Notes under the pieces: model-generated
The model's input: the letters and a program-made list of their open reading frames with translations, nothing else
Databases searched by the model: none
What the model was told of the DNA's origin: nothing
Position numbers and translations under genes: made by a program
Part shown: positions 44,517-53,436 of the stretch, in pieces
How positions within the stretch are numbered: position 1 is the first letter of the stretch
Layout: every line of letters starts with the position of its first letter
Source: JAKVAV01 sp047633195
Lineage (GTDB): Bacteria > Bacteroidota > Bacteroidia > Flavobacteriales_D > Cryomorphaceae
Length of the DNA stretch: 64,000 nt
NCBI GenBank assembly: GCA_047633195.1
Contig: JBLIEU010000003.1
Location: forward strand, 62,001 to 126,000
Direction of reading: 5' to 3'

Positions 44517-45926
44517 ATGAAAGTCGAACAAATCTATACCGGTTGCCTTGCCCAAGGAGCCTATTACATCGAAAGTGAAGGAGAAGTAGCCATTATTGAT
44601 CCGCTGCGCGAAGTTCAGCCATACATCGATAAGGTTGAGGCGGAAAATGCGAAAATTAAATACGTCTTTGAAACGCATTTCCACGCAGACTTTGTTTCTG
44701 GTCACGTTGATTTGGCGAAAGCCACAGGTGCAACGATTGTCTATGGTCCCAATGCCACGACCAAGTTCGATACTCACATTGCAAAGGATGGCGAAGAATT
44801 CACCATTGGTAAAGTCAAAATTCGCGTCCTGCATACTCCTGGGCACACCTTGGAGAGTACCACCTATTTGTTACTCGATGAGGAAGACAAAGAGCATGCA
44901 ATCTTTTCAGGAGATACCCTCTTTTTGGGTGATGTAGGCCGACCTGATTTAGCGGTAAAATCAGATTTGACGAAAGCTGAGTTGGCAGCGATTCTTTTTG
45001 ATTCACTTCGCAATAAGATAATGACACTGCCCGATGAGGTGATTGTATATCCTGGTCATGGAGCGGGTTCGGCTTGTGGGAAGAATATGCGAAAGGAGAC
45101 CGTTGGATCAATCGGAGAAGAGAAGCGCACCAATTATGCACTTCGAGCTGATATGCCCAAAGAAGAATTTGTAAAGGAAGTAACCGAAGGTTTGGCCCCG
45201 CCGCCTGCATATTTCCCGAAAAATGCCCTTATGAATAAGGAAGGGTATGAGAGCATCACCGCAGTTCTCGATCGTGGCATGCAGGCGCTTAGTCCAGGAG
45301 GTTTTGAGGCTGCTGCCAATGAAACATCGGCATTGATGCTCGATACCAGAGATCCTGAAACTTTTGCCAAGTCCTTTATTCCCAATTCTATTAACATTGG
45401 AATTGATGGCAATTTTGCTCCATGGGTTGGAGCATTGATTCTCGACATCAAGCAACCTATCCTCATCATAGCTGAACCCGGTAGAGAAGAAGAAACTGTG
45501 ACGAGGTTGGCCCGTGTGGGGTGCGATCACGCCATTGGTTATTTGAAAGGTGGAGTCGATGCTTGGAAACAAGACGGTAGACCAACCGATTCCATTGAGA
45601 GTATTTCTCCAGCAAAATTTGCGGAAATCTATCGTACCGGTGATCCTTTGGTAATCGATGTCCGCAAACCAAGTGAGTATGAGGCTGAATATGTAAAAGG
45701 TGCTAAAAACCTACCTCTGGATTTCATCAATGAGAATATGCAATCCTTCACTCATGACACCCCTCAATACATTCATTGCGCTGGAGGCTATCGCTCTATG
45801 ATTGCTTCCTCCATATTGAAAGCAAGGGGATTTGAAAACGTAATAAATGTTCAAGAAGGTTTTAAAGGAATTTCTGAAACGGACATTCCCACGACGGAAT
45901 TTGTCTGCCCTTCTACTTTAAAATAA
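44517..45926 (+). CDS. Persulfide dioxygenase-rhodanese fusion (MBL fold)
   Basis: 469 aa. N-terminal metallo-beta-lactamase domain (1-245) with THFHADFVSG (His53, His55, Asp57), TPGHT (His110) and SGDTLFLGDVGRPDL (Asp133). The His after Asp57 in the usual HxHxDH is Phe, as in the mononuclear-iron persulfide dioxygenase group. Two rhodanese domains follow: about 260-360 without an active-site Cys, and about 365-460 with active Cys in YIHCAGGYRS. It likely oxidises glutathione or low-molecular-weight persulfide to sulfite, and moves sulfur to or from thiosulfate. Cytoplasmic. Central enzyme of the cluster. Confidence 0.93.
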   Translation: MKVEQIYTGCLAQGAYYIESEGEVAIIDPLREVQPYIDKVEAENAKIKYVFETHFHADFVSGHVDLAKATGATIVYGPNATTKFDTHIAKDGEEFTIGKVKIRVLHTPGHTLESTTYLLLDEEDKEHAIFSGDTLFLGDVGRPDLAVKSDLTKAELAAILFDSLRNKIMTLPDEVIVYPGHGAGSACGKNMRKETVGSIGEEKRTNYALRADMPKEEFVKEVTEGLAPPPAYFPKNALMNKEGYESITAVLDRGMQALSPGGFEAAANETSALMLDTRDPETFAKSFIPNSINIGIDGNFAPWVGALILDIKQPILIIAEPGREEETVTRLARVGCDHAIGYLKGGVDAWKQDGRPTDSIESISPAKFAEIYRTGDPLVIDVRKPSEYEAEYVKGAKNLPLDFINENMQSFTHDTPQYIHCAGGYRSMIASSILKARGFENVINVQEGFKGISETDIPTTEFVCPSTLK

Positions 45927-45986
45927 TTACGTAGAAAAAAGGAGACGAAAGAAGTCCCATTTTGATAAACACTAAAAAAACAAGCA

Positions 45987-46310
45987 ATGTCTATTTTTTC
46001 ATCAGCAAAGAAGTCGCCCACAGATTTGAGTGCAGAAGATTTTAAAAGCAACATGGATAAGGATCCAAAAGCCGTGCTTTTGGACGTAAGAACTGCGGGT
46101 GAGGTAGCTGAGGGCACCATTGGCGATGCTACGATCATCGATTTTTTCTCACCGAATTTTAAGGAAGAGGCAAAGAAACTTTCGAAGGACAAGAATTATT
46201 ATGTCTACTGTCGCAGCGGAAACCGAAGCGGTCAAGCAGTTCGTTTTATGGAAGGAGAAGGATTTACCGCCTTTAATTTAAAAGGTGGTGTCATGTCTTG
46301 GCCATTCTAA
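45987..46310 (+). CDS. Single-domain rhodanese
   Basis: 107 aa. AVLLDVRTAGEVAEGTI and YYVYCRSGNRSGQAVRFM show a complete rhodanese fold with active-site Cys75. Transfers sulfane sulfur between donors such as thiosulfate or persulfides and thiol acceptors. No signal peptide. Lies 60 bp after the dioxygenase-rhodanese gene. Confidence 0.94.
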   Translation: MSIFSSAKKSPTDLSAEDFKSNMDKDPKAVLLDVRTAGEVAEGTIGDATIIDFFSPNFKEEAKKLSKDKNYYVYCRSGNRSGQAVRFMEGEGFTAFNLKGGVMSWPF

Positions 46311-46347
46311 TTTATCACAAGATTTATTTTTTCTACAAAGACCCAAG

Positions 46348-46363
46348 CACGACGAAAGTCGTG
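46348..46363 (+). other. Intergenic hairpin with GAAA tetraloop
   Basis: CACGAC-GAAA-GTCGTG, followed by a weak T-rich stretch. Between the rhodanese and YeeE genes. Could be a partial terminator or mRNA stability element that adjusts expression within the cluster. Confidence 0.55.
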
Positions 46364-46386
46364 TTTAGGCTTTTAAATAAAACACT

Positions 46387-46947
46387 ATGCTAGAAGTATT
46401 GCAAGAACCTTGGCCATGGTACACTTCTGGTGCTGTGATTGCTGGGGTAATGGTCGCATTGATTTTCTTCGGGAAATCCTTTGGTTTTAGTTCCAATTTC
46501 AGGCATATCTGTGCCATCGGCGGCGCGGGTAAAATCAGCGAATTCTTCCGATACGACTGGAAAGCCCAACGTTGGAATCTACTCTTTTTGGTTGGCGCTG
46601 TTATGGGAGGCTTCATTTCTTCCACCTGGCTCAGCGATGGCAGTGGGGTAGATATATCGGAAGCTACCAAAGCTGACCTCGTAGAGTTAGGAATAGCCCC
46701 GCCCACAGGTTTGCAGCCCGAAGAGATTTTCAGTTGGGCTGCACTGACTGAGCCTTCTGGATGGATCATGATGGTGCTTGGCGGATTTCTTATTGGCTTT
46801 GGTACGCGCTATGCTGGCGGCTGCACTTCTGGTCATGCCATCTCTGGATTATCCAACTTACAACTCCCGTCGTTGGTTGCCGTCATTGGCTTCTTTATCG
46901 GTGGACTTTTCTCAACATTTGTCTTATTGCCTATAATTTTAGGCTAG
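46387..46947 (+). CDS. YeeE/YedE family sulfur-compound transporter, N-terminal half type
   Basis: 186 aa, about five membrane segments. IGFGTRYAGGCTSGHAISGL carries the conserved Cys in G-G-C-T-S-G-H that is essential for transport of thiosulfate or sulfane sulfur in YeeE. The protein is half the length of E. coli YeeE, and the other half is the next gene, as in two-gene (PmpA/PmpB-like) systems. Import or export of thiosulfate-like compounds across the inner membrane is likely. Confidence 0.9.
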   Translation: MLEVLQEPWPWYTSGAVIAGVMVALIFFGKSFGFSSNFRHICAIGGAGKISEFFRYDWKAQRWNLLFLVGAVMGGFISSTWLSDGSGVDISEATKADLVELGIAPPTGLQPEEIFSWAALTEPSGWIMMVLGGFLIGFGTRYAGGCTSGHAISGLSNLQLPSLVAVIGFFIGGLFSTFVLLPIILG

Positions 46948-46972
46948 GCTCTTCATTTCTATTGAATTTAAA

Positions 46973-47386
46973 ATGAAAGGATTAAAATTTATTCTTGCAG
47001 GCATCTTGTTCGGAATAGTGATGACTAAATCTGAGGCGATATCGTGGTATCGAATTCAAGAGATGTTTCGCTTCCAAGCTTTCCACATGTATGGCATAAT
47101 CGGAACCGCCGTAGTCTTTGGTGTTTTGGCACATATGGTCATCAAAAAGAAGGGCCTCAAAGACATAGCGAAAAATCCAATTGTTTTTAACGACAAAGCA
47201 AAGACTTGGAAGCGCTACATCATTGGAGGTACAATCTTTGGAATGGGATGGGCACTTACGGGCGCTTGTCCAGGGCCGATATTTGTCACTTTTGGATACG
47301 GTTATGGAGTATTCAGCGTCATCATCGCATCCGCTATCTTAGGAACCTTTGTTTATGGATTGGTCATGAAAAAACTGCCTCATTGA
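46973..47386 (+). CDS. YeeE/YedE-type transporter (DUF6691), C-terminal half type
   Basis: 137 aa, four membrane segments. GMGWALTGACPGPIFVTFGYG has the second conserved Cys motif (T-G-A-C-P-G-P) of the YeeE fold. Starts 26 bp after the companion gene; together they rebuild a full YeeE-like channel. ISWYRIQEMFRFQAFHMYG is the usual start of this half. Confidence 0.9.
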   Translation: MKGLKFILAGILFGIVMTKSEAISWYRIQEMFRFQAFHMYGIIGTAVVFGVLAHMVIKKKGLKDIAKNPIVFNDKAKTWKRYIIGGTIFGMGWALTGACPGPIFVTFGYGYGVFSVIIASAILGTFVYGLVMKKLPH

Positions 47387-47465
47387 TCTGTACTTCTACA
47401 CGTTAAGCTCAACATCAGAACGCATAAGTTTCTTTTCTTTACCTCTCATAGAAGGAAAGATCACC

Positions 47466-48188
47466 ATGATCAGATTAGTCTTAGTGTTTTCTGTATGTCT
47501 GCTTTACAGCCAAATTAGCCAAGCCCAAAAGGTGTTTGGAAAACCGAATGTTTGGTTTCTGCAATTGACTACGGTCGAACTAAATGATAAATGGGTTGCT
47601 GGAAATGAACTCCACGCTCGATTTGATGATTACCTGAGAGATCCACAGCAATTTCTTATCAGGCCATTTCTATCGTTTCACAACAAAGAGGAACTTGTGT
47701 TTTCTGGCGGTTACACATTCATTACCACCTATCCTTATGGCTCCTATCCTTTGCCTGAAAACTTGCACGAGCACAATGTTTGGGAGCAGATTGAGCTCAA
47801 ACAAAAATTTGGTAAGATCAAAATATTGCACCGCTATAGATTGGAACAGCGATGGATTGGTAATTTGGTTTTAAACTCTGGGAATACGGATTTTGAGCTA
47901 GGTAGATACGTCTTCAGACACCGATTTAGATACAGATTTACAGCCTTGGTTGATCTTTCAGACAAGTGGTTTCTCCACTTTTTTGATGAGCTCTTTATCC
48001 GTTCTGGAGAAGAATTCAAGTTGATTGGTTTTGACCGAAACTGGCTATACGGAGGAGTGGGGTACAAGGTGAATGACCGAATGAATATCCAGCTGGCTTA
48101 TCTCCATCAGTACATTCGGCGCACGGCCAATTTATTTGAGCAACACCATACCATTCAAGGATCGATGGTTCTCGCTTTAGGCAGATAG
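47466..48188 (+). CDS. DUF2490 outer-membrane protein
   Basis: 240 aa. Signal peptide about 1-20 (QISQAQ). All-beta body: WFLQLTTVELNDKWVAGNEL, RPFLSFHNKEELVFSGGYTFI, FGKIKILHRYRLEQRWIG, FRHRFRYRFTALVDL, typical of DUF2490, a predicted outer-membrane barrel of about 12 strands. Last gene of the sulfur cluster with an 80-bp gap. It may let sulfur anions cross the outer membrane; inferred from position only. Confidence 0.85.
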   Translation: MIRLVLVFSVCLLYSQISQAQKVFGKPNVWFLQLTTVELNDKWVAGNELHARFDDYLRDPQQFLIRPFLSFHNKEELVFSGGYTFITTYPYGSYPLPENLHEHNVWEQIELKQKFGKIKILHRYRLEQRWIGNLVLNSGNTDFELGRYVFRHRFRYRFTALVDLSDKWFLHFFDELFIRSGEEFKLIGFDRNWLYGGVGYKVNDRMNIQLAYLHQYIRRTANLFEQHHTIQGSMVLALGR

Positions 48189-48233
48189 AAGATTGTAGAT
48201 GCATGGAAAGAGTTCCTTTTTCTTACCTTTAAA

Positions 48234-48252
48234 AATCGTTTTGATAACGATT
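48234..48252 (+). promoter_or_regulatory. Inverted repeat before the small Lys-rich gene
   Basis: AATCGTT-TTGAT-AACGATT, perfect 7-bp arms with a 5-nt spacer, 32 bp before ATG 48285. Could be a regulator binding site or a weak RNA hairpin. Confidence 0.4.
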
Positions 48253-48284
48253 GTAAAATCACTAACGCATCAACTCATACTGAC

Positions 48285-48398
48285 ATGGCAGAAAAAAGTA
48301 TCCCGAAGAACAGCGAAAAAAAGGCTCCCGAAAAAACATTGAAGGAGAAGCGTGCTGAAAAAAAGGCCAAGAAAAATGCTAAAAATAGGCAAGACTAA
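48285..48398 (+). CDS. 37-residue Lys/Glu-rich small protein
   Basis: MAEKSIPKNSEKKAPEKTL then KEKRAEKKAKKNAKNRQD: highly charged, likely one long helix or disordered. It has its own upstream inverted repeat and a strong terminator 42 bp after the stop, so it is set up as an independent transcript. Short proteins of this composition are seen in Bacteroidota without known role. Nucleic-acid or ribosome binding is possible from the charge but untested. Confidence 0.6.
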   Translation: MAEKSIPKNSEKKAPEKTLKEKRAEKKAKKNAKNRQD

Positions 48399-48439
48399 CG
48401 GTCCTTTTGAAACAACCGAACTTTATAGAATACAACGAG

Positions 48440-48464
48440 ACGGAGCCATTGGCTCCGTTTTTTT
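48440..48464 (+). terminator. Rho-independent terminator
   Basis: ACGGAGCC-AT-TGGCTCCGT type stem at 48440-48458 directly followed by seven T. Ends the small-protein transcript. Confidence 0.92.
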
Positions 48465-48589
48465 ATGCGCCGAAAAAATCAGATAGAGGAAGGCTAATTT
48501 TAAAGTCCAGATGATGCAGGAATATGCCGCGAATAAATCCTTAAAAACACTTTGAGGTATTTAAAACTTGATCTAATTTTGTGCCTAGA

Positions 48590-49009
48590 ATGATGAAAAC
48601 ATCTATTGGATTTTTTCTTTTTTTGTGCGTTGCCTCCTTGGGCATTTTGAGTTGTACCCTGAACTTTCAAAATGAGGAGAGCAGCGTCTTTCATCTAGAA
48701 TCGGCGGAGGAGCAAGGTGAACAGGTTTTGTTAAACGAAATCTCAGTTGACCGCTCTATTGCTAACTTGACAACACAGCACAAAGACCAAAACAGGCACC
48801 TCATTATTCTTGCCGACATTGAAGAAAAGGAAAACGAAGACAAAAAGTACAGCCCTGTTTTCTACCCACTTCTAAGCCTTTATTTCAATGGCTTTAGCGA
48901 TCTTTTTATTTCAGAAATTTTAGAGTGTTGCTTTTCGCAACTCATAGTCGTCCTCCCTTCTACTGAAGGTACCAGCCTCTATCTGTTTTTTGAGGTTTTT
49001 AGAATCTGA
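48590..49009 (+). CDS. Exported hypothetical protein upstream of RND operon
   Basis: 139 aa from ATG 48590 (ATG 48593 and GTG 48581 are alternatives). A hydrophobic start ending LGILSC looks like a lipoprotein signal (Cys22). The rest includes an acidic piece (ESAEEQGEQVLLNEI), TTQHKDQNRHLIILADI, and a hydrophobic end (SPVFYPLLSLYFNGFSDLFI) with CC. Not recognised as a family. Similar-sized regulators or accessory proteins often precede metal or drug efflux operons in Bacteroidota, but the link here is positional. Confidence 0.55.
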   Translation: MMKTSIGFFLFLCVASLGILSCTLNFQNEESSVFHLESAEEQGEQVLLNEISVDRSIANLTTQHKDQNRHLIILADIEEKENEDKKYSPVFYPLLSLYFNGFSDLFISEILECCFSQLIVVLPSTEGTSLYLFFEVFRI

Positions 49010-49132
49010 TCCCTTTCTCATTTATTGATTTACTCGTTTTCCGCATCGCACGGAAGAAGTAACTCATTCGTCTCTTTTTGGCTTCATCTAGCCTAGAGAC
49101 CACTTATTCAATACATCTATCCCAATTAAATC

Positions 49133-49151
49133 GAGCAGCTATTAATTGCTC
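49133..49151 (+). promoter_or_regulatory. Inverted repeat before the efflux operon
   Basis: GAGCA...TGCTC, 5-bp arms around an AT-rich 9-nt centre, 15 bp before the adaptor ATG. Position fits an operator for the efflux operon, but the arms are short. Confidence 0.35.
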
Positions 49152-49165
49152 ATACAATCATTGTT

Positions 49166-50251
49166 ATGAAGAATAGAATTCTCATGATTCTCAGTCTTTG
49201 CGTGGTTTTTTCCCAGACTGGCTGCGATCATGAAAAACACGAAAACCATGAAGAAACCAATCTAACGGTTTCATTCCCTGTAAGAAAAGACACCTCCTTG
49301 GTGGTGGATTATGTTTGCCAAATCAGCTCAATTCGCCACATTGAATTGATGGCGCAAGAAAGAGGCTACCTCACTGAAATATTTGTGGACGAGGGGAAAA
49401 ATGTCAAAAAAGGACAGTTGCTTTTTCAAATCATGCCCAACCTCTACGAGGCCGAGAAACAGATAGCTCAGGCCGAAGTGAGCTTTGCTGAAATAGAGTA
49501 CGTGAATACCAAGAGGCTGGCTGATAGTAATGTGGTTGCGCCCAATGAATTGGCTATGGCTGAAGCCAAGCTCAATCAGGCGAAGGCCCAGTTATCCTTA
49601 GCTCAGGTGCATTTGGATTTCACCCAAATTCGTGCTCCATTCGATGGGATCATTGATCGTTTTCGCGTAAGGGAAGGCAGTTTATTAGAGGAAGGAGACT
49701 TACTGACCAATCTGTCTGACAATAGCAAAATGTGGGTGTACTACAATGTCCCTGAGGCGGAATACCTCGACTACCAATCTCAGGTCAAAAGCGATAGCTT
49801 GGTGAAAGTTGAGTTGATGCTGGCCAATGGAAAACTATTTCCTTTTGAAGGGAGAGTGGAAACGATTGAAGCGGACTTCAATAACGAAACAGGAAATATT
49901 CCCTTTCGGGCCACCTTCCCAAATCCGAATCGACTGCTTCGACACGGCGAGACTGGCAACGTTCAAATGCACGTGCCCTTCCCCAATGCACTGCTTATTC
50001 CGCAGAAAGCAACATTCGAAATTCTCGATAAGAAGTACGTCTATACGGTGAGTGACGAGGGTGTTATTTCTTCGAGAGAAATAATTATAGCCGCAGAATT
50101 GCCCCACCTTTTTATTGTCCAAGAAGGCTTGGAAGAATCTGATCGAATCCTCTTGGAAGGTCTGCGACTGGTGAAGGAGAACGACCAGATAGAATATCGA
50201 GTTGCCGACCCCGATTCCGTGATAACCCATTTGAATCTATACGCTGAGTAA
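49166..50251 (+). CDS. RND efflux periplasmic adaptor, lipoprotein
   Basis: 361 aa. Lipoprotein signal ending SQTGC (Cys20) followed by a His-rich bit (DHEKHENHEE) that might bind metal. Lipoyl half-motifs ERGYLTEIFVDEGKNVKKGQ and FTQIRAPFDGIIDRFRVREG flank a short helical hairpin (about 90-150). Beta-barrel and membrane-proximal domains follow. Belongs to the MexA/AcrA-like membrane-fusion proteins linking the RND pump to the outer-membrane channel. First gene of the pump operon, 23 bp before the transporter. Confidence 0.94.
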   Translation: MKNRILMILSLCVVFSQTGCDHEKHENHEETNLTVSFPVRKDTSLVVDYVCQISSIRHIELMAQERGYLTEIFVDEGKNVKKGQLLFQIMPNLYEAEKQIAQAEVSFAEIEYVNTKRLADSNVVAPNELAMAEAKLNQAKAQLSLAQVHLDFTQIRAPFDGIIDRFRVREGSLLEEGDLLTNLSDNSKMWVYYNVPEAEYLDYQSQVKSDSLVKVELMLANGKLFPFEGRVETIEADFNNETGNIPFRATFPNPNRLLRHGETGNVQMHVPFPNALLIPQKATFEILDKKYVYTVSDEGVISSREIIIAAELPHLFIVQEGLEESDRILLEGLRLVKENDQIEYRVADPDSVITHLNLYAE

Positions 50252-50274
50252 TTCAGCTCTAAATAAGAAAAACG

Positions 50275-53200
50275 ATGTTTCAACAATTCATACGCAGGCC
50301 TGTATTGGCCATTATTATTTCTGTGGTTATTGTTTTTGCAGGATCATTAGCGATACGGCAATTGCCTATTTCACAGTTTCCTCAAATAGCCCCTACAACC
50401 GTAAGTATATTTATTGCATACCCAGGCTCGAGTGCAGATGTACTCGTTAAATCCACGCTTATCACTCTGGAAAACTCCATCAATGGAGTGCAAGGAATGC
50501 GCTATATGGCTACCGATGCGACCAGTGCTGGAGAAGCAACACTCAACATTGTTTTTGAACCTGGCACCGACCCCAATCAAGCCGTTATTCGAGTAAAGAC
50601 TAGGGTGGATCAGGTGATGCCCCTGCTTCCCGAGCTGGTGCAAAGAGAGGGCGTGATCATTACTCCAATTCAGCCCAGTATGTTGATGTATGTCAACCTC
50701 TATTCGGAGGAGGAGAGTATAGATGAAAAATTTCTCTACAACTACGCCAATGTTTATATGATTCCCGAGATCAATAGAATCAAGGGTGTGGCAAGGGCAA
50801 ATATATTGGGTAGTAGAACTTATGCCATGCGGGTGTGGCTCAATCCCGATCGAATGAGAGCCTACGAAATCTCGGTAGAAGAGGTGATGGAGGCGTTGAA
50901 AGAGCAGAGCATCATTGGTAGACCAGGAAGAATTGGTCAAAGCTCGGGAATTGATGCCCAATCGTTGGAATACGTCCTTACGTATAAAGGTAGATTCAAT
51001 ACACCCGAAGAATATGAAAGGATCATCATCAGGGCAAATTCCGAGGGTGAGAGCATTCATTTAGAAGACATAGCCACGGTTGAACTAGGAAGCGAATTCT
51101 TTGATATTTACTCCAATCTAGACGGAAATCCTTCTGCGGCCATCGTGCTCAAGCAGAATTATGGTAGCAATGCGAGCGAGGTAATCGAAGAGGTGAAGTT
51201 GAAACTCGAAGAGATGAAAGAGTCCTTTCCTCCTGGTGTTGATTACAAAATCAGCTACGATGTATCCAAGTTTTTGGATGCTTCAATGGAGCAGGTGTTG
51301 CATACGTTGCGGGATGCATTTCTCTTGGTGGCGCTGGTTGTTTTTCTCTTCCTCGGAGATTGGCGCTCGACGCTGATACCTATTTTGGCAGTTCCCGTTT
51401 CGCTCATCGGAGCGTTCTTCGTTATTCAGTTTTTTGGTCTTTCTATTAACCTCGTTACACTATTTGCTCTGGTTCTAGCTATTGGAATCGTGGTAGATGA
51501 TGCCATCGTCGTCGTCGAGGCCGTCCACGCCAAAATGGAAGAAGAAAATCTGACGCCTTATAAGGCTGTGCAAAAAGTAATCAGGGAAATCAGCGGTGCC
51601 ATCATTGCCATTACTATGGTAATGGTTTCAGTGTTTATTCCAATAGCCTTTATGAGCGGCCCTGTGGGTACATTCTACCGTCAGTTTTCCATTACCATGG
51701 CCAGTGCCATTGTTATTTCGGCCATAATCGCGTTAACCCTCACGCCCGTTCTCTGTGCGATGTTGCTCAAAAACAAACATGGAAGACCCAAAAAGACCAA
51801 TTTGCTGAGTAGAGGGCTGGATTCTTTTAATAGCGGTTTTGATAAACTCACAGGGCATTACGTTGGTCTTCTGCGGACTATTGTCAATAGGAAATGGTTG
51901 ACGTTCGGAATATTGATCGTCTTTGGATTCGGCATCGTTTTCGAAAACAGCATCTTGCCCTCGGGGTTCATTCCCAATGAAGACCAGGGTACGATCTACG
52001 CGATCATCCAGACTCCTCCAGGTGCAACACTCGAGAGAACCAATAAGGTAGCGCAGGAATTGATGAAGATCTGCGAAGAGTTTGATGACGTGGAATCCGT
52101 TTCATCTTTGGCGGGATACGAAATTATGACAGAGGGTCGTGGTTCCAATGCCGGTACTTGCCTGATCAACCTCAAGCCATGGTCTGAACGCAAACATGGC
52201 GTAAAAGAGATCATGGAAGAGCTGGAAGAGGAGTCAAAAGATCTCGGGGCCATTGTCGAGTTCTTTGAGCCTCCTGCTATTCCTGGCTTTGGTTCATCTG
52301 GTGGGTTTTCGCTGCGATTGCTGGATAAAGGAACCACCACTGACTACCAAGAGTTTGACAAGATTAATCAGCAGTTTTTGGATGACCTTGGTAAGCGACC
52401 TGAACTGACAGGCTTGTTCACTTTTTTCGCTGCCAATTATCCGCAGTACGAGTTGGTAATTGACAATGAGTTGGCAATGCAAAAAGGAGTCTCCATTGGC
52501 AAGGCCATGGAAAACCTGAACATTCTGATCGGTAGTACCTATGAACAAGGGTTTATCCGATTTGGACGATTCTTTAAAGTCTATGTTCAGTCAGATCCAA
52601 AATTTAGAAGATTGCCTTCGGATGTGTTGAAGCTCTCCGTGAAAAATGATCACGGAGAAATGGTTCCTTATTCTGCCTTTATGAAAATGGAGAAGAAGCA
52701 AGGTCCGAACGAGATCACCCGCTTCAATATGTACAACTCTGCGGCTATTCGCGGTCTTCCTGCAAAGGATTTTACAACGGCTGATGCTATTGCAGCAATA
52801 ACTGAAGTAGCCGACAATACGCTTCCGAAAGGGTATGACATCGCTTGGGAAGGACTTTCCTATGATGAGGCCGATAGAGGGAACGAAGCGCTCTATGTTT
52901 TTGCCATTGTATTGATATTCGTCTACTTCGTTCTGGCGGCCCAATACGAGAGTTTTATTATTCCACTATCGGTGATCTTTTCCCTGCCGGTAGGTGTCTT
53001 TGGTTCCTTTTTCTTATTGAAAATGATGGGGCTTGATAACGATATCTACGCGCAGATTGGACTCATTATGCTCGTGGGACTCTTAGGCAAAAACGCGGTT
53101 TTAATCGTCGAGTTTGCCGTGCAGAAAAGACAGCAAGGTGCCACAATTTTTGATGCTGCCGTTGAGGGAGCAAGAGTTCGGTTCCGACCCATTTTGATGA

Positions 53201-53436
53201 CATCATTCGCATTTATTGCGGGTTTGATTCCGCTCATCATTGCTACGGGTGCCGGAGCTATTGGAAACCGAACTATTGGAGCATCGGCCTTAGGTGGGAT
53301 GCTTTTTGGGACCATTTTCGGTGTCGTAATCGTACCCGGACTTTATTTCATTTTCGCTTCCATAGCAGACGGCAGACACCTGATTAAAGACGAAGATGAG
53401 TCGCCTCTAAGTGAAAATAGACAAATACAAAACTGA
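50275..53436 (+). CDS. RND multidrug efflux transporter (HAE1 type)
   Basis: 1053 aa, full-length. Begins MFQQFIRRPVLAIIISVVIVFAGSLAI. Twelve membrane helices with two large periplasmic loops. TM4 has VLAIGIVVDDAIVVVEAVH with the two acidic residues (D-D) of the proton relay found in HAE1 pumps. AYPGSSADVLVKSTLITLENSINGV and GPNEITRFNMYNSAAI are pore/docking stretches. Uses proton-motive force to expel hydrophobic or amphiphilic drugs. It is not a heavy-metal (HME) type, since the HME-typical TM4 motif is absent. Stop overlaps the next start (TGATG). Confidence 0.96.
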   Translation: MFQQFIRRPVLAIIISVVIVFAGSLAIRQLPISQFPQIAPTTVSIFIAYPGSSADVLVKSTLITLENSINGVQGMRYMATDATSAGEATLNIVFEPGTDPNQAVIRVKTRVDQVMPLLPELVQREGVIITPIQPSMLMYVNLYSEEESIDEKFLYNYANVYMIPEINRIKGVARANILGSRTYAMRVWLNPDRMRAYEISVEEVMEALKEQSIIGRPGRIGQSSGIDAQSLEYVLTYKGRFNTPEEYERIIIRANSEGESIHLEDIATVELGSEFFDIYSNLDGNPSAAIVLKQNYGSNASEVIEEVKLKLEEMKESFPPGVDYKISYDVSKFLDASMEQVLHTLRDAFLLVALVVFLFLGDWRSTLIPILAVPVSLIGAFFVIQFFGLSINLVTLFALVLAIGIVVDDAIVVVEAVHAKMEEENLTPYKAVQKVIREISGAIIAITMVMVSVFIPIAFMSGPVGTFYRQFSITMASAIVISAIIALTLTPVLCAMLLKNKHGRPKKTNLLSRGLDSFNSGFDKLTGHYVGLLRTIVNRKWLTFGILIVFGFGIVFENSILPSGFIPNEDQGTIYAIIQTPPGATLERTNKVAQELMKICEEFDDVESVSSLAGYEIMTEGRGSNAGTCLINLKPWSERKHGVKEIMEELEEESKDLGAIVEFFEPPAIPGFGSSGGFSLRLLDKGTTTDYQEFDKINQQFLDDLGKRPELTGLFTFFAANYPQYELVIDNELAMQKGVSIGKAMENLNILIGSTYEQGFIRFGRFFKVYVQSDPKFRRLPSDVLKLSVKNDHGEMVPYSAFMKMEKKQGPNEITRFNMYNSAAIRGLPAKDFTTADAIAAITEVADNTLPKGYDIAWEGLSYDEADRGNEALYVFAIVLIFVYFVLAAQYESFIIPLSVIFSLPVGVFGSFFLLKMMGLDNDIYAQIGLIMLVGLLGKNAVLIVEFAVQKRQQGATIFDAAVEGARVRFRPILMTSFAFIAGLIPLIIATGAGAIGNRTIGASALGGMLFGTIFGVVIVPGLYFIFASIADGRHLIKDEDESPLSENRQIQN

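Noticed and set aside
44424..44846. 140-codon minus-strand frame spanning the TauE to dioxygenase gap
   Set aside because: Overlaps the start of a well-supported gene; the peptide shows no domain and the region codes on the other strand.
50371..51060. 229-codon frame opposite the RND transporter
   Set aside because: Antisense shadow inside a highly conserved gene.
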